Made by a program: the position numbers and the translations under genes. 64,000 nt of DNA from Gyrodactylus bullatarudis (taxonomy: Eukaryota > Platyhelminthes > Monogenea > Gyrodactylidea > Gyrodactylidae): the NCBI GenBank assembly GCA_012064415.1, contig SSNU01000095.1, positions 480,799 through 544,798 of the forward strand, given 5' to 3'. Of this stretch, positions 1 through 12,748 are shown piece after piece. Numbering within the stretch: position 1 is the stretch's first letter; each line of letters begins with the position of its first letter. The notes beneath the pieces are model-generated. The model worked only from the letters and a program-made list of their open reading frames with translations, did not search any database and was not told where the DNA came from.

Positions 1-476
1 GATAGAAAAATTCATTCAATTATAATTTGATAGAAAATTTTCTTGTGCATCTAACAGTGTTAATTTGAAAATAATATTGTTTAAAATAAATCGAGAATTT
101 AGAATATTTGAAGTGGCCCACATATTAATTCGACCACTATATATAGTATATCTGTCAAATTCTCAATAATATTATAATATTTCCTATCTTTTCATGAACG
201 AAGATCCTAACTTATGCATCCAAAAGAACCATTTACATGATTTGCAGTTGCCTTGGCCCAATTGATTTTTAATTTTTCTTTTCTACATCTAATAATAGAG
301 AATTTTTTTGGTTTTTCATCAATTGGAAGTGTTTCAAGAATTTTACAATTTCATTAACATAAATTTCATTGAACTAATAATTATAATCATTTAATTGAAC
401 CAGGATTAGAGATTGATAAGACCTGGCGAAATTAATCAATTATTAAAGATAAGTAATAATTGAAAATTTATTTCAG

Positions 477-1235
477 ACGTCACAAACAAATATTCTGGGA
501 CGCAGAAGACAATCCAAATGAAAATCATTCGATTAAAAACTTTGAAGATATTGAATCAAACAATGAGATTTTACTAGCAGGAATCATGGAAAGTAATGGA
601 GCCAAGTTAATGAGTCAAAATTATCCATCCACCTCGTTGACACTTGACCAACAAACAAATAATGATCAGTTTAACTTTACTTTCAACTATTCACGCCAAT
701 CCACAAATGGAAATTTAAGTAAAGTAATTAGTGATAGGAATCTCGAGACATCTAGAAGTCAACAAGAAAAGAATTTCATGAGAACTTTCGCCGGAGCCAC
801 TAGTATTTATAATGAATCTAATTTTGAAAACAATAGAAACTATTTCATTTCTAGTGAGTTTTTACACATTTGACAGGCAGTTATTTGATGATGATAATAT
901 GATATAAAGTGTATCTCAAGTATGAAACACAATACTATTAGAAAATGAATCAAGTTTAATGTTTTGTGTGCTATTTCATCTTAAATAAAAAAAAATGATA
1001 ATATTTTTTAGATAATCAAAAATTGGAAAACTACATGAAAGGACCTGGATGTCTGAAATTACCAGCCATAAAGAATCAAAACCTGAATAGCAATCGAAAC
1101 TTATTTACTGAGTGTAATCGTTTTCCTTCGAATGAGAGCTTTGGACAATCGAATTTTTTGAAGACAAATCAAAATTTTATACATCCACCATACAAACGAA
1201 ATAAGATAAACTCTGAGCCAAGAAATTCTACATAA
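477..1235 (+). CDS. 3' end of unrecognised Asn/Ser-rich protein (last two exons)
   Basis: Two exons join in phase: 477-853 (acceptor tttatttcag, donor gtgagt) and 1012-1235 (acceptor atttttag, stop TAA at 1233-1235). They encode about 199 residues of a polar, low-complexity protein rich in Asn, Ser, Gln and Lys, with no membrane segment and no domain I recognise. The tail is basic, with a short PPYKRNK stretch. The upstream exons, including the start codon, are not visible and probably lie before the window. The matching splice phase (one base before the intron, two after) and the open frame across the join are the main evidence. Function unknown. Confidence 0.55.
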
Positions 1236-3878
1236 AATACCACTTTAATCATCTGAATTATATAGTGTTAAATAATGAGCCCATATTGTTCCTCGGTGAT
1301 GTTCTAAAAATCAAGATTCAAAAACCACTTATTTTTACATTTTAGAAACTTTCCTATTTTATTTCTTAACATTGCGTGATAAAATTCATCATTTCAACCA
1401 TTAAAAACACACACACACAGAGAAAAGGATTTTATTTATTTTTAAAAACATTAATTTATTTTATTTTTAAACAATAAAAGAAGTAGAAAATTTCAATTTA
1501 TTCTTGTACAATATTTTTCATTAAAAAGACATGACTGTATTTTTCTAACTCTGACATAGAATCATTCACATTGTGATATACATATTATACACTGGTCAAA
1601 ATATAATAGTATGTAATGCGACTAAAATAACCTTTATTTAACAGCTATGATTTGTGTATTCTATCAACTAATTTGATAAAAAATTATTAAATCATTATTT
1701 TATTGCTTTTGTCAGAAAATTAGAGGGAGATAACTAATATTTTTGTGTAAAACATTATTAATTAATTACAGAGTGATGTATCAAAGAAATAATGCATTTC
1801 GATAATTCAATACAATATATGAAAAAATAAGATTTCAACGAAATACTCAACAAAATATTCACAATTATTCATTCATTCAAAAGTTTTTCCTATCAAAGCC
1901 ATACTTTTGATCAAATTTCTTCTATCAGAAATTTTTTTCTCTTCACTTGAGATATACATTTGATTAAAATACATAAAACATAAGAGAAACAGAGATACCA
2001 TACAGAAAATGCGTAAGAATAATCATTAGAAGAAAATATTACAATTTATTTTTCGTACCGTCTATTTTTGTCTAGTCATATGTTTATTTACATTGATTCA
2101 GAGGATTTTCAACGATATTTTAATTCAAACTAACGAAACAACAGCAAAGAAAATATATCAGAATTGTGTACTCAATTCAATCGTATGTATCGGAATATTA
2201 TACATTATTTGGAAGATGTGAAAGAAATGATACTATGTATTTTTAATGAATAAAACAAAAAACTATTTAATTAACCAATATGAAATTTATTCTTGTAAAA
2301 AATTCTTATTTTTAATCAGAATCAATTGGTGTTTTTATTACTGGTAAATTTCGGGTCAGGTCTAGACTATAGATAAGGTGGCGTATTTCATACTCGTACG
2401 GGAACAATTACAGACGAAACCTCATTTTAAATATCTATAAAGTGGATATTTGCTCTCATTTCTCGGCATACAACTCTCACTCATAAAAAGCTACGATTAT
2501 CATCCATAGTGAAAACTAACAATATAAATTGACTCCTATTGCAGTAGAGAGATTTTTTTCTAATAATAATATAATATAATAATAATATTTAATAAGAAAA
2601 TCGGCAATATCTATCAACTTTTTGAAAGATAACGATCAAAATAATTATTCATGGATCCTGGTTCGTCAAAATCCCAATAATTCTAAAGATCAAGAAATTG
2701 AAAATTAAAATTTTTACACCCTTGATAACGAATTTCGAATGAATTTTAATAAGATAATTGTTAAAATCCACGTCTTTAAACAACCTGTATGACTTTTCGG
2801 ATGGGAATTATTCAAATAGTTATTTATGATTCCTTGGCTAAATATTCTCATCATTTTCTTGAAAATTATTATGCATTTCCAAGAATTTTGGGTTGAGTTA
2901 AAAGATAAAATAGCGTTTGAAAATCCGAACTATGTTTATTTTCCAAAATGTATGAAGTTCTTAATAGGATTCTAAAATTTCAATTATTGTTGAATGAAAA
3001 AGAATTAATAGGGAAATTATTTTGGTCCATGATAGAATTTCAAATACCTAATAAATAGTATTAAAGTATATTTAATGAATATTTATATAACCAACCCTTT
3101 TCTGGCTTTGGTAATAAATAATTCGAATGCATTATATGACAAAAGTAGATAATTTCACCTCAATTTTACTCTCTACCCCCATTGATCTATTTATATAATT
3201 TTATTAGAGTGTCTTTGCACTCAATATACTAAAATTGAGCCTATAAGAGAAAAGCTTTTCAAAAGAAGGCAATAGTAAATCTGATAGAAATAAGAAAAAT
3301 ATCGTGCGCGTAGCTATATAACAAAATATGTTTCGAGTCATACAGACGATCATAAAGACTAATGGCTAATATAAAACTTTAATGTGTGCAATACACCTTA
3401 CACAAATGTAGAGAATAGTCCAAGAAAATGGCCCACACATCAATACAAACCTAGTGATAGAGTAAATATTCAAAGTTAATTAACAAAAAATATCAAGAGA
3501 TTAGAAATACTACGGACATATACGAACCTATAGCCTAGAATAATAATAAATTCAAAAGATAAATATCCACAACACATCCTTTTTCTCACCCGAATGTATC
3601 TGTGAATGATATAACCAAACCAGATATAGTATAGTGTCACTGAGAGAAAGACTGGATTAAAATACAGTGTGAATGATCGACAAAGGATCATTCTTCATTA
3701 TAATAATTATCCGCACAGCTGAGAGACTTTATTTATCAGCTAATTTTTCTGGTTATAAAAGTAAGCGTTGCAAAATTCGTTTGATTTGTTTCAGTTGTCA
3801 AAAAAATAAAGCACCCGAAGAACGGAGCTGGGAAATTGCCCTAAAACAAGAGCCAAAAGTCTTTAAAATCTTTCAGTC
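1236..3878. other. Intergenic AT-rich stretch, no gene seen
   Basis: About 2.6 kb of very AT-rich DNA between the Asn/Ser-rich gene and the transporter gene. It holds a short (AC)n run near 1408-1420. I see no coding exon, RNA gene or recognisable transposon. The 5' UTR and promoter of the transporter presumably lie in the last few hundred bases. Confidence 0.6.
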
Positions 3879-6800
3879 ATGATTCTTCCGAGTGAGGTGG
3901 ATGGGTCAGTCGCATGGTACAAATATCTTTTTGCATATTTTTCCCTATTATTTTTCTCCCTTGGGAGTAATTATCCCGTGTACTTTATGGATGTCAGTGA
4001 ACATTTCGAAGAGAATATGCCAAATACTCGATTATTAAGATACAGTACTGTAGCTTATTCTTTTATTTTTGGTGAGTTCTTTTGTGTGTTTTGCTTTTGT
4101 ATAATCCCTAATGCACTCATTCTGTATAATATACAATTAAACAGTAGACACTTGACCGAACAACTTTAATTTCAGCTTTAATATAATAATTTCCATCAAA
4201 AACAGAGCTATCAGTCTTACATGAAAAACGTTTGTAAAATAATTACTAAGCCTTATTCTATGATATTGTCTTATTGTGATCTTGAAGATCAACATTTGAT
4301 CACTTTCACACTTTAAAATCAGCAGAGTTTTTCAACTTAAAAGTTCCAAAAAATGGGAATATGGCGCTACTTTAAAATATGTCATAAAATTGATTTTTTC
4401 AATATCTTTTCGTGAAAATCCGTAAAAATTTTGATCGAATTGGATTTCTTGATGAAAAAATTGATAATTTCGTAAAAATCTTAAATTTACATTAACTAGC
4501 TGTATAATTATACTGTATATTATAATATACAGTGTATATTTTTTGGGAATTGAATTTCTCAGTTCTTACTATTTTAAATCTGCCTCTGGAACATTATATT
4601 GAAATTCAGTTACTGAATAGATATTTCAACAAACTGTTTTTAAAATGAAATCATTACAGAAATTATAAATTTCGGGATTAGAAGAAAAAAATAGTATTCT
4701 TAAACATAATTCATTTAAATAACATTGTACTAAAATATTTTTTATCCAGTCTTAACAAAAGTAAGTTTATTGAATATATTTTTTCAATTTATTAAATTCC
4801 TTCTTCGTATTCTATCTGATATCTTGTTGAGCATGTTGGCAGGCTTATGAAAATAACTTTCTAAATTCTATTTTGCATGAAAGAGTATGGTGATACTGTT
4901 TAAAGCTGATCCTAATTAATAATTATTAATTATAATTATCTGGTCCTAGAATATTGTATATTATAAATATTATATGGTCAATTTATTTCGTTCGTTCTTT
5001 TTGAATATTATTCTAGATCAAACCGTTTATCGGTAGAAATTTTTACCATTAAAATAGATTCTATTTTAAAGTGTTGTATTAACTACCAGTAATTTAATGT
5101 TGTTGGATGTTTTCTCTCTCAAAATTAAATCCTAAGTCTTGTATAACAGGACGAGTTATTATATCTCAAATTAGTCTGAAGAATATGAAAATCATTCAAG
5201 AGTTTTTCAATAATTGCGCTTAAATACTCAATATTTCAAGTTTGTATGGCTTTACAAAATAATGAAATTTCACTTGAGAAAAAAATATTGCCACGGCTTC
5301 TTCTAAACTTCTGTTACTTGAATGATAATATAACTATTTTATATTTACTTCAACAGTTTAAATTAAAGAGGGCAATAGATCCTTTGGTTCATACGCGGAA
5401 AATTAAAATAAACTGAGTCAAGTTAATCGATTGAGTCAGCAATTAGTTTAAGTCTGTGAAAAAAATATAGACACGTTTAAGAGAATAAAAATTTGTTTAA
5501 CAAGTGTAATATAAACATTAGGTTATTAACGGCATTTGCGTCCTTTACTAAAACAATCTCTTTTTCTGGCTCAAGAGAAATAATTAATTCAGGAATTGTT
5601 ATTGGAAATACAGTATACATTACCAAAGTAATCTTTGCAATAATAATTTACATGAAGAAATCGAAAATTGACTTTTTGATAAAGACGATAACAGAGTGTG
5701 TACACATCATGCTAATTATCAATTGATTTTACATGAAAGAAAATCTTTATAACCACTCATTTTTACAAGTGCGTGGTGAGGTATTTATTAAACACAATTC
5801 CTTTTATTTTGTCGGCATATACATGAAAATTTTGAGTTTATCAAAAAGAATATTTTGAAATATAAAATCTTTTTCCAAATTTTCTCATTCTTTGTACAAG
5901 AAAAAGGTAATTTATGATAATTTTTTCTCTCTCTTTCAACATATACAAAGTTTATTTGGTAAATTTCAAATTGAAATATCTGATAAATTCCTCTGAAAGT
6001 ACACTTTTTATATGATACTAACTTAAGGAGAAAGGTTATTAGTAATTCATGCTTTTGAAAAAGATATCTTAGTGGTATTCTTCAAATATTAGAAATTGTT
6101 CTTTATTTAAATACAGCTCGAAATAATTCAAGGTTAAATTTTAAAGGGTTAGAAGATGAATGAAATTTTTTTGTAAACTTTTACATCTGTATTTTGTAAA
6201 AAGTTTTGTTCTCTAATTAATTTAGGTTTTAATTAAGATATTAGTTACATTAATAAAAGTTTTATGCATGCCTCTCTGTTTATGTCATAATAAGCAAATT
6301 ATCATATATAATACTAATACAAAACTGTGTGATTCTATATATTCCTTATCATTCCTTTATCATCAAATAAACCAGATTAACTTTAATTTAATTTTAGGTT
6401 AAATTAAGTCTTAAGTAGTTTTCACTGGTTCAATACCAGTTATTTTCCAGTTTTAAACCAGCGAAGAAGATACTTTCGTAAGAGGTTCGGTGTTATACCG
6501 ATCAATTCTACTTTAACAAAGATTCCATCACGAAAAAATTGTTTTCCCCTCCTATCTAAATGGTGTTTTAATGTTGCATGTTGATTTGAATTAATTTGAT
6601 AATTATTTTTGACATAAACTATTTTTTTATAGCTCCCCTTAATGCATATTTGGCGAGGAAATATTCTCCAAGGCATTTACTGTTTGCCGGCATAACAATT
6701 ACCACATTTAGCTTGTCAATTTCTGTTTTCATAACATATTACTGGATATTTTACATGTTTTTTTCGATCTTTGTTGGTGAGTTAGTTTCTATCGATTCTA

Positions 6801-9800
6801 AACATAAAAATGTTGGTTTAAAATGAAGTTAAGGGTTTTTTTCATTCAAAAAATAGCAATTTTATTATAAATTGGGTGCCGTGAATGCTGACTTCTTGAA
6901 TAATGCTTAAAATCGATAAATGATTTACTAGATCAGAGATTGGTTCTTAAGGAAAACTAGATTTCGAGACCTGAAAAATAGTACTAAAATGTACTACTAG
7001 CTATCTTCGAAATAGGATTACATGAACAGACCTTTTCATATGATTAATGAATCTTGTACAATTCCCCGTCTATAGAATTAGAATATACTAAATATGTAGT
7101 ACTTTTTGAGGCTAAGAGATTTTTCAGTTTTTCAACTTTTATCTTCCTAAAAGCATTTGGCGTTAGTTTGGAGAGAATGGCAATCTTGCAATTGGTGAAA
7201 CCTTATTTTGATGAATACCTTGAAATTGCTATGTCCACAGTCGTGTCAGCTTGCAGTCTAAGTCTCATCCTCTATCGGCCAACTATGCTTATTTTAATTG
7301 AAACCTATTCTTGGAAACCGAGCATCTTCTTATTGGGAATACTACACATGAATGTGTTTGTAGCATCAGCTCTTTTTGCCTACAAGGACCATGATCCAGA
7401 AAAAACTATAGCTGTTGTCAATACCCAAGACATAACACCACATGTATCAACAACATCAATACAATCGAATAGAAGAAGATCCATATTTCAAGATTACACT
7501 CCGAAAACCTTTGTCGAAGTGGTTACAGTTGATTTGAAAGATGGAGTATATCCGAAACCGATTGAAGTTAGTTCAATTTCGAATCCTGAACCTCAAATTC
7601 TCATAGATATTGAAGAGGCCATTGATGAATATATCGAGCAAGAAGGCATTAGAGATGGACCAGTAGCAATCCCGATCATGCTGACATATCTGGATCCATC
7701 GCAAGTGGAAAAGAAGTTCTCCACAGAAGAGCCCGAAATATCTGGAGGACAACGTAGAGATAGTGTTATCAGTCGAATGATGAGAAGAAAATCATCGGCA
7801 ATCGATTTCGAATCAATGATGTCAATCAATGTGCAAGAAGAAAATCATCGTGAAAAGTTTACTCATGAAAGTATTACCATGGCTGATGCGAATTTGGAAA
7901 AGATTAAAGATCGACTTGTTACGTCAGGTATAAAAGTTTGTGATAGAACAATAACGGCTCTGGTTGATAAGAGACGAAGAATAAGTTTTGTAAATGATCC
8001 CCCTACACCAGTAAACAGATTTCGAAGAACATCACAGTTCCAAGGAAGTAAGAGGATTGAGACCATTTTGGAGGAAGACGAAGAGAGTCCAACACAAATC
8101 AAATTGTTTAATCCGGAGATAAAGAAAAGATCTCTGGAATCAGAGGATACATTCTCTCAAGAGTCTACAGCTCAGATACCACAGAAATATCGAAAAAGAT
8201 CATGTTCGGTTATGTCGATCTCATCGAATTATGGTCAGAGAAGAAAATCAGCAGCTGATACATTACTCCATGTAATTGCTGAGATAGTAAGTTTATAAAT
8301 AGATTGATTGACTCAAAAGAGCTAGAATTATTTTTAATTGATTTGTTAATTACAAGAATTTGATTTATGATTATCATAAACTATCATATAGAGGTATAGA
8401 CATGATGTGAAAAAGGTTAATGTCTGCTAAACGTGGACATTTAAAAGTATGCATTCAAGAACTTGAAGAAAAATATATCTAAGGCTGATTGATATGAGGA
8501 TGGATTTTTTTCGGTTTTTACAGTCCAGATGCAATGATGCATTGCAATTATTAATCTTTGATAAATTTAGACAAGTTTTTGAAAAAATCTTTTTATTTCG
8601 ATTCCTTGATCTATTCACAACTTCATATAAGCAAGCTTAATATTTAACTTTAAATTTTGTTCATATTTTTCAATTTTCATAAATAATGGTTCATTTCTTT
8701 ATTAAATTTCTTTTAAAAAATTCTCATCTTCATCTCAACTAAAGCCTTAGATTTGAAGCTGATGCTAAAAACAGGATTTCATTAGTTTTTTACTTATTGC
8801 GAACCATATGAATGATATATCAGAAAAAGGGGAAGATAAAGATCGATTTAGGAAGAAAAAATTTATTTTCAATCGAGATCACATCTCAGAGTATGAATCA
8901 GAAACAGGGTTTTTAACTTTTTATATAAATGATATTTTGACAAAAGGAAAGAATTTGAGTTTAAATAGATGGACTGACAAGAGTTAATTTTTCCATTTAG
9001 GAAGCTCAACGAGACCAAGAAGAGGAAGATGAATCTTATGGAACAAACATTTTGAATCGTCTGAAAAATATCATTAAATCATACAAGATGATAATTTTCA
9101 CAATAGCAATAACACTCTATTGGATTAGTCAGTCGTTGGCAATGATGAATCAACGAGATTACGGCAAGGATTACGGTCTAGATGACGATCATCTAATTTT
9201 CTACATCACTCAAGGAACTTTATTTGCAGTGCAGGTCTTTTCATTCTTTATTGTTAACATAATTTCTGATATTGGTGCAACAACTGTTTATGCCTTTTTT
9301 GCGTTAACAATGAGCTGCTATTCCTTTGTAATGTATTTTCATCCAGATATTCAAAACTTGACAGGTGTATTGGTATTTGGAGCTATGCACGGTGGTCTTA
9401 TTAAAGGAAGTTGCATATTTGAATCGCAAATACTCAACGAGATAAAATCGTCAAATGACGAACTCAAGTATACCTCCTATGTGATTATGTTCAAAGGATT
9501 AGGAATCTTATTAGGTTCACTTATACCAGGTATGTATGTTCGTAATATCAACTTCGTATAGCTGTTATACTAAATAATAATTATATAATCTACCTACTTT
9601 ATAGTCGATAAATAAATAAATAATTAATTTTTTTTTAGAAAACCTTGGTATCGAAGATTATAAGAGATTTGCATTTCTTTTAATGGGATCATTGCAAATT
9701 ACCACTTTTGTCATCATGATAATTCCTGTAGCTTACTTTATCAAGGATAGTAATCTTTTTGGTAGGATTACTTATGAGCTGGCAGTCAAATTAAAGAAGA

Positions 9801-9928
9801 TAAATTCAACGTATCATCAGAATGATGATGTCATGTCCAGAGGTTCACAGGGTTCAGATAATCTTGGCTATGTCCACAGAGAAAGTGAAATATCTTTGCC
9901 AGAAAAGAAAGCTATTACTAAGCTTTGA
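3879..9928 (+). CDS. Monocarboxylate-transporter-like MFS carrier (SLC16-type)
   Basis: Five exons join in phase: 3879-4071, 6633-6776, 7076-8286, 9001-9529, 9639-9928 (788 aa). The N-terminal half looks like the SLC16 fold. It starts with EVDGSVAWYKY, a weak form of the DGGWGW signature before TM1. Then come a TM2-TM3 turn APLNAYLARKYSPRHLL, the family motif KPYFDEY (residues about 154-160) and TM5-TM6 around ETYSWKPSIFLLG. Residues about 216-543 form a hydrophilic cytoplasmic loop of roughly 330 residues, rich in RRxS-type sites and much longer than is usual. The second half (exons 4-5) carries the remaining membrane segments. The TM8 Asp/Arg pair of proton-coupled MCTs is not evident (IISDIGATT keeps Asp but no Arg follows), so this is probably an orphan or divergent carrier. 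A poly(A) signal AATAAA lies at 9991-9996. Exon joins are solid; the substrate is unknown. Confidence 0.85.
4282..4490. repeat. Half copy of the fold-back repeat family
   Basis: Intron 1 of the transporter carries one arm of the dispersed fold-back family found at about 19.0, 20.9 and 42.2 kb. The shared order is a gatcaa.atttgatcact run, then ttcaacttaaaag, aaaaaatgggaat, a purine-rich spacer and tttgatcgaatt. No inverted partner is present nearby, so this is a solo or truncated arm. The alignment is by eye. Confidence 0.5.
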
Positions 9929-10507
9929 TAATTTTTTATTAGGTATTTAAAAAAAATAGAAATGAATATATTATTTAATGATTTTATCAAAATAAACCTA
10001 ATTCTTCTTGATGATAGCTCACAAAGGTCTATATTATATTAGTCTATATTAAAAGTGAGAATGAAAATAGACTATTTTTCGTATATATTCTTTGATCTCG
10101 AAAATAGAATCATAGTTTTTTCTCATTCGTACTTATAAGTAGGGATATTTTACTTGAGTTGAATCCGCATCTTTACCTACTTTAGGTTATCTGAAATTGA
10201 TACAATCTGTATATACAATAAGCTTTATGGCGGATTTTAATAATAATAATTTAATAATTAATAACAATATTACCAGATATTCTCTGTTATGGACCTTAAG
10301 TTTAGCCATTTGTATTTAATGTGTGAAAATAAAAAAAGGACAAAATCAATAATTGCTCCAAAAAATATATCAATTTTATTGAATTTAACATTTGAGTAAG
10401 GGACATTGAGTAACAATTCACAATTGACTGTGTTCTTTAAAAAATCATCTGTCCCTAGAATTGGTGTGAAATTCAATAGGTTTAAATAAAAAATTGTTGA
10501 GTTATCG
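9929..10507. other. Convergent intergenic region
   Basis: About 580 bp between the transporter stop and the eRF3 stop, where the two genes converge. It contains the transporter AATAAA at 9991-9996 and otherwise AT-rich sequence with no coding signal that I can support. Confidence 0.6.
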
Positions 10508-12412
10508 TCATGAATGATTTACATCATTGTCCGTAATAATCTTGAGAATCTTACCTATGCCTATCGTATGACCTTCTTCGCGTAAAATAAAACGACCCAT
10601 TTGTGGATAATCCTCAAACTTTTCAACACAAATTGGACCGCTTAGGACCTGAAATTTGAAATTTCTTTAACTTGAGCTACAAATGTTAATTTTTGATGCA
10701 CCTTTTGCTTTTGATAACGTCAGAAATTATGAAAAATTACGACTCACCTCAAATCTTATGATTGCAACATCATCTTGCTTTATGAATCTTGGTCGAAGCT
10801 TCTTCTCTTCTGTCTTGCGGTCAATGGTGCAGATAATTAATTTCACTTTGACCTCTTCACAACATGAATGAATATGAAGCATAGTAACAAAACTAGGACA
10901 GATGATGGAGCTATAATCCTGGATCACGACTTTGGCATCGAATTTGGCAGCAACCTAAGAACAAAAGGAAAATGATAATTCTAAATGATATGAAAAGAAA
11001 ATAATAAAATTACATGACACAAATCTTCAGGAGAGCATAGAGTGAATCCGTATGAGATTTCTTCCTCTTCAACATTTTTCAATTTTAGTTTGCACAAGGC
11101 TCCAGCCCAACTGGATTCTACTTCTTCGTCATTTTCATAAACCTAGAAAATACCAAGATAGAAAATCAATTGTTCGTTTCAGTTCACGGGATTTTTAAAA
11201 ATTTGATATATCCTATTAGCATAATTTTAAAAATGAAGATATTATTTACTTACAGCTAAAACTTCAACTTGAACTTTATTGGGCATTAGGACGAGCATTT
11301 GACCTTTGGTAACGGAACCTGATTCTATTTTGCCACCAACAATTGTTCCCATGTCTTTGATTTTATCTGATATGGGCATACGGAATGGAGCAGTAATTTT
11401 CCTATCCAAAGCAGGTAGATTATCCAAATATTCTAATAGCGATGGTCCCCGATAGAATGGGCAAACACTCTCAGGAGGACATTCAGCTAGGAATGCTCCA
11501 GTGTAACCAGAAGATGGCATAAAGTGCAAATCGGTCTTTTGAACAAATCCTAGTTTTCTGAGGTAGGGCAATAATTTGTTGACACATTCATGATATCTAA
11601 GAAATATTTTGAAATTCGGTATATTTAAAAGATTTTTAAATCTAAAATTACCTAGCTTCTTCCCAGTTAACAGTGGGATCGTCCATTTTGTTAATCAAAA
11701 CGACTAATTGTTTAACGCCTATCGTTTTGACTAATAATGCATGTTCTCTAGTTTGACCGCCTTTTTCAAAACCAGTTTCAAATTCACCACGTCTAGCTGA
11801 GATTACTAGAATGGCTATGTCTGCGACAGCAGCTCCGCCAATCATATTTGGAACATAAGATTTGTGACCTGGAGCATCAATAATCACAAATTGTTTTTTT
11901 GGTGTAACAAAGAAACCTCGTCCACATTCAACAGTCTTTCCTTTATTCCTTTCCTCATTATTTGTGTCTAATGCCCAGGATAGATACCAACTTTCTCTTC
12001 CCTTTTCTCTTGCCTCTCTTTGATACTTCTCTAATGTTCTGTCGTCAACCATTCCAGTAAGGTGCAGTAGTTGACCCCCAATAGTTGATTTACCTGCATC
12101 TACATGTCCAATGAAAACAACATTGAGAGTTTCATTTCTACAGGATGTATCAATTTCCTATAAAATAAATTTAAATTAATTCACTCTATAAACTGGCTTT
12201 GGAGGTGGAGGGGCTGGTACAGTTACGTTAGAAACAGGAATGTCTTCTTTCACAGCGGGCTTTGGATCAATTTTTTCACTTATTGGCTCAGATTCTACTA
12301 TATCACCGGTTTGTGGAAGTGAAGGAACAAATTCGAATGGAGGGGCATCTAGATCAAGTTCAATAAAATCTTGATTGATTGTAGAAGCTTGTTGTTCCCA
12401 AGAATCACTCAT
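10508..12412 (-). CDS. GSPT1: Eukaryotic peptide chain release factor GTP-binding subunit (eRF3)
   Basis: Translational GTPase that delivers eRF1 to stop codons. Exons (minus): 12185-12412 (or 12227-12412), 11652-12157, 11254-11596, 11014-11142, 10748-10954, 10508-10648, with stop TGA at 10508-10510; 517 or 503 aa. Visible motifs are the P-loop GHVDAGKST (about residue 93), DAPGH, NKMDDPTVNW, then domains 2 and 3 with PQMGRFILREEG near the C-terminus, as in eRF3. The short N-terminal region holds LDLDAPPFEFVP, which resembles a PAM2 motif for poly(A)-binding protein. The first intron is either only 27 nt (12158-12184, GTGAAT...TATAG) or 69 nt if the GTAACT donor at 12226 is used; unspliced reading hits TAA. 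The N-terminal extension is much shorter than in mammalian long isoforms. Confidence 0.95.
12158..12184 (-). other. 27-nt intron candidate, eRF3 intron 1
   Basis: GTGAAT at the donor and TTTATAG at the acceptor give 27 nt with an in-frame TAA. A GTAACT donor 42 nt upstream gives a 69-nt intron in the same phase, so the short form is one of two models. The proline-rich codons between the two donors read as ordinary eRF3 linker. Confidence 0.45.
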
Positions 12413-12748
12413 TTTAGATGCAAAAAATTGCTCCTAATTGTTTGCGCTTAAACAATGATTTGAGAAAATTCAAGAAATTCTTGTTTTAACGAAATCAGAT
12501 AAGGTCCCGAATCGATTTTAATGGATGATCGATTCGAGACTCGAATTTCGAGTGAACCAACATTAACTGAACAGTTTCAATGCACACTGAACATCATCTA
12601 GTGGCAAACTTTAAATATTCCTTGTTAATAAAAGTAGTTTACTAGAAAAATCAATTTTTTGTAGTTTCAAGCAAAAAAGATTATCATCAATTCAGTTTTA
12701 ATAGTTTACTAAATAACAATTATCCTATAATCACACTAATATGCATAG
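12413..12748. promoter_or_regulatory. Spacer between IDH3A 3' end and eRF3 start
   Basis: 336 bp separate the IDH3A stop from the eRF3 start codon; both genes are on the minus strand. The region should contain the IDH3A 3' UTR and the eRF3 promoter/5' UTR. I see no canonical TATA box whose position I would trust, so this rests on location only. Confidence 0.3.

Noticed and set aside
1408..1420. (AC)n run
   Set aside because: Too short to be of interest as a microsatellite feature.
5493..5726. 77-codon ORF in intron 1 of the transporter
   Set aside because: Flanking exons join in phase without it, and it has no SLC16-like motif.
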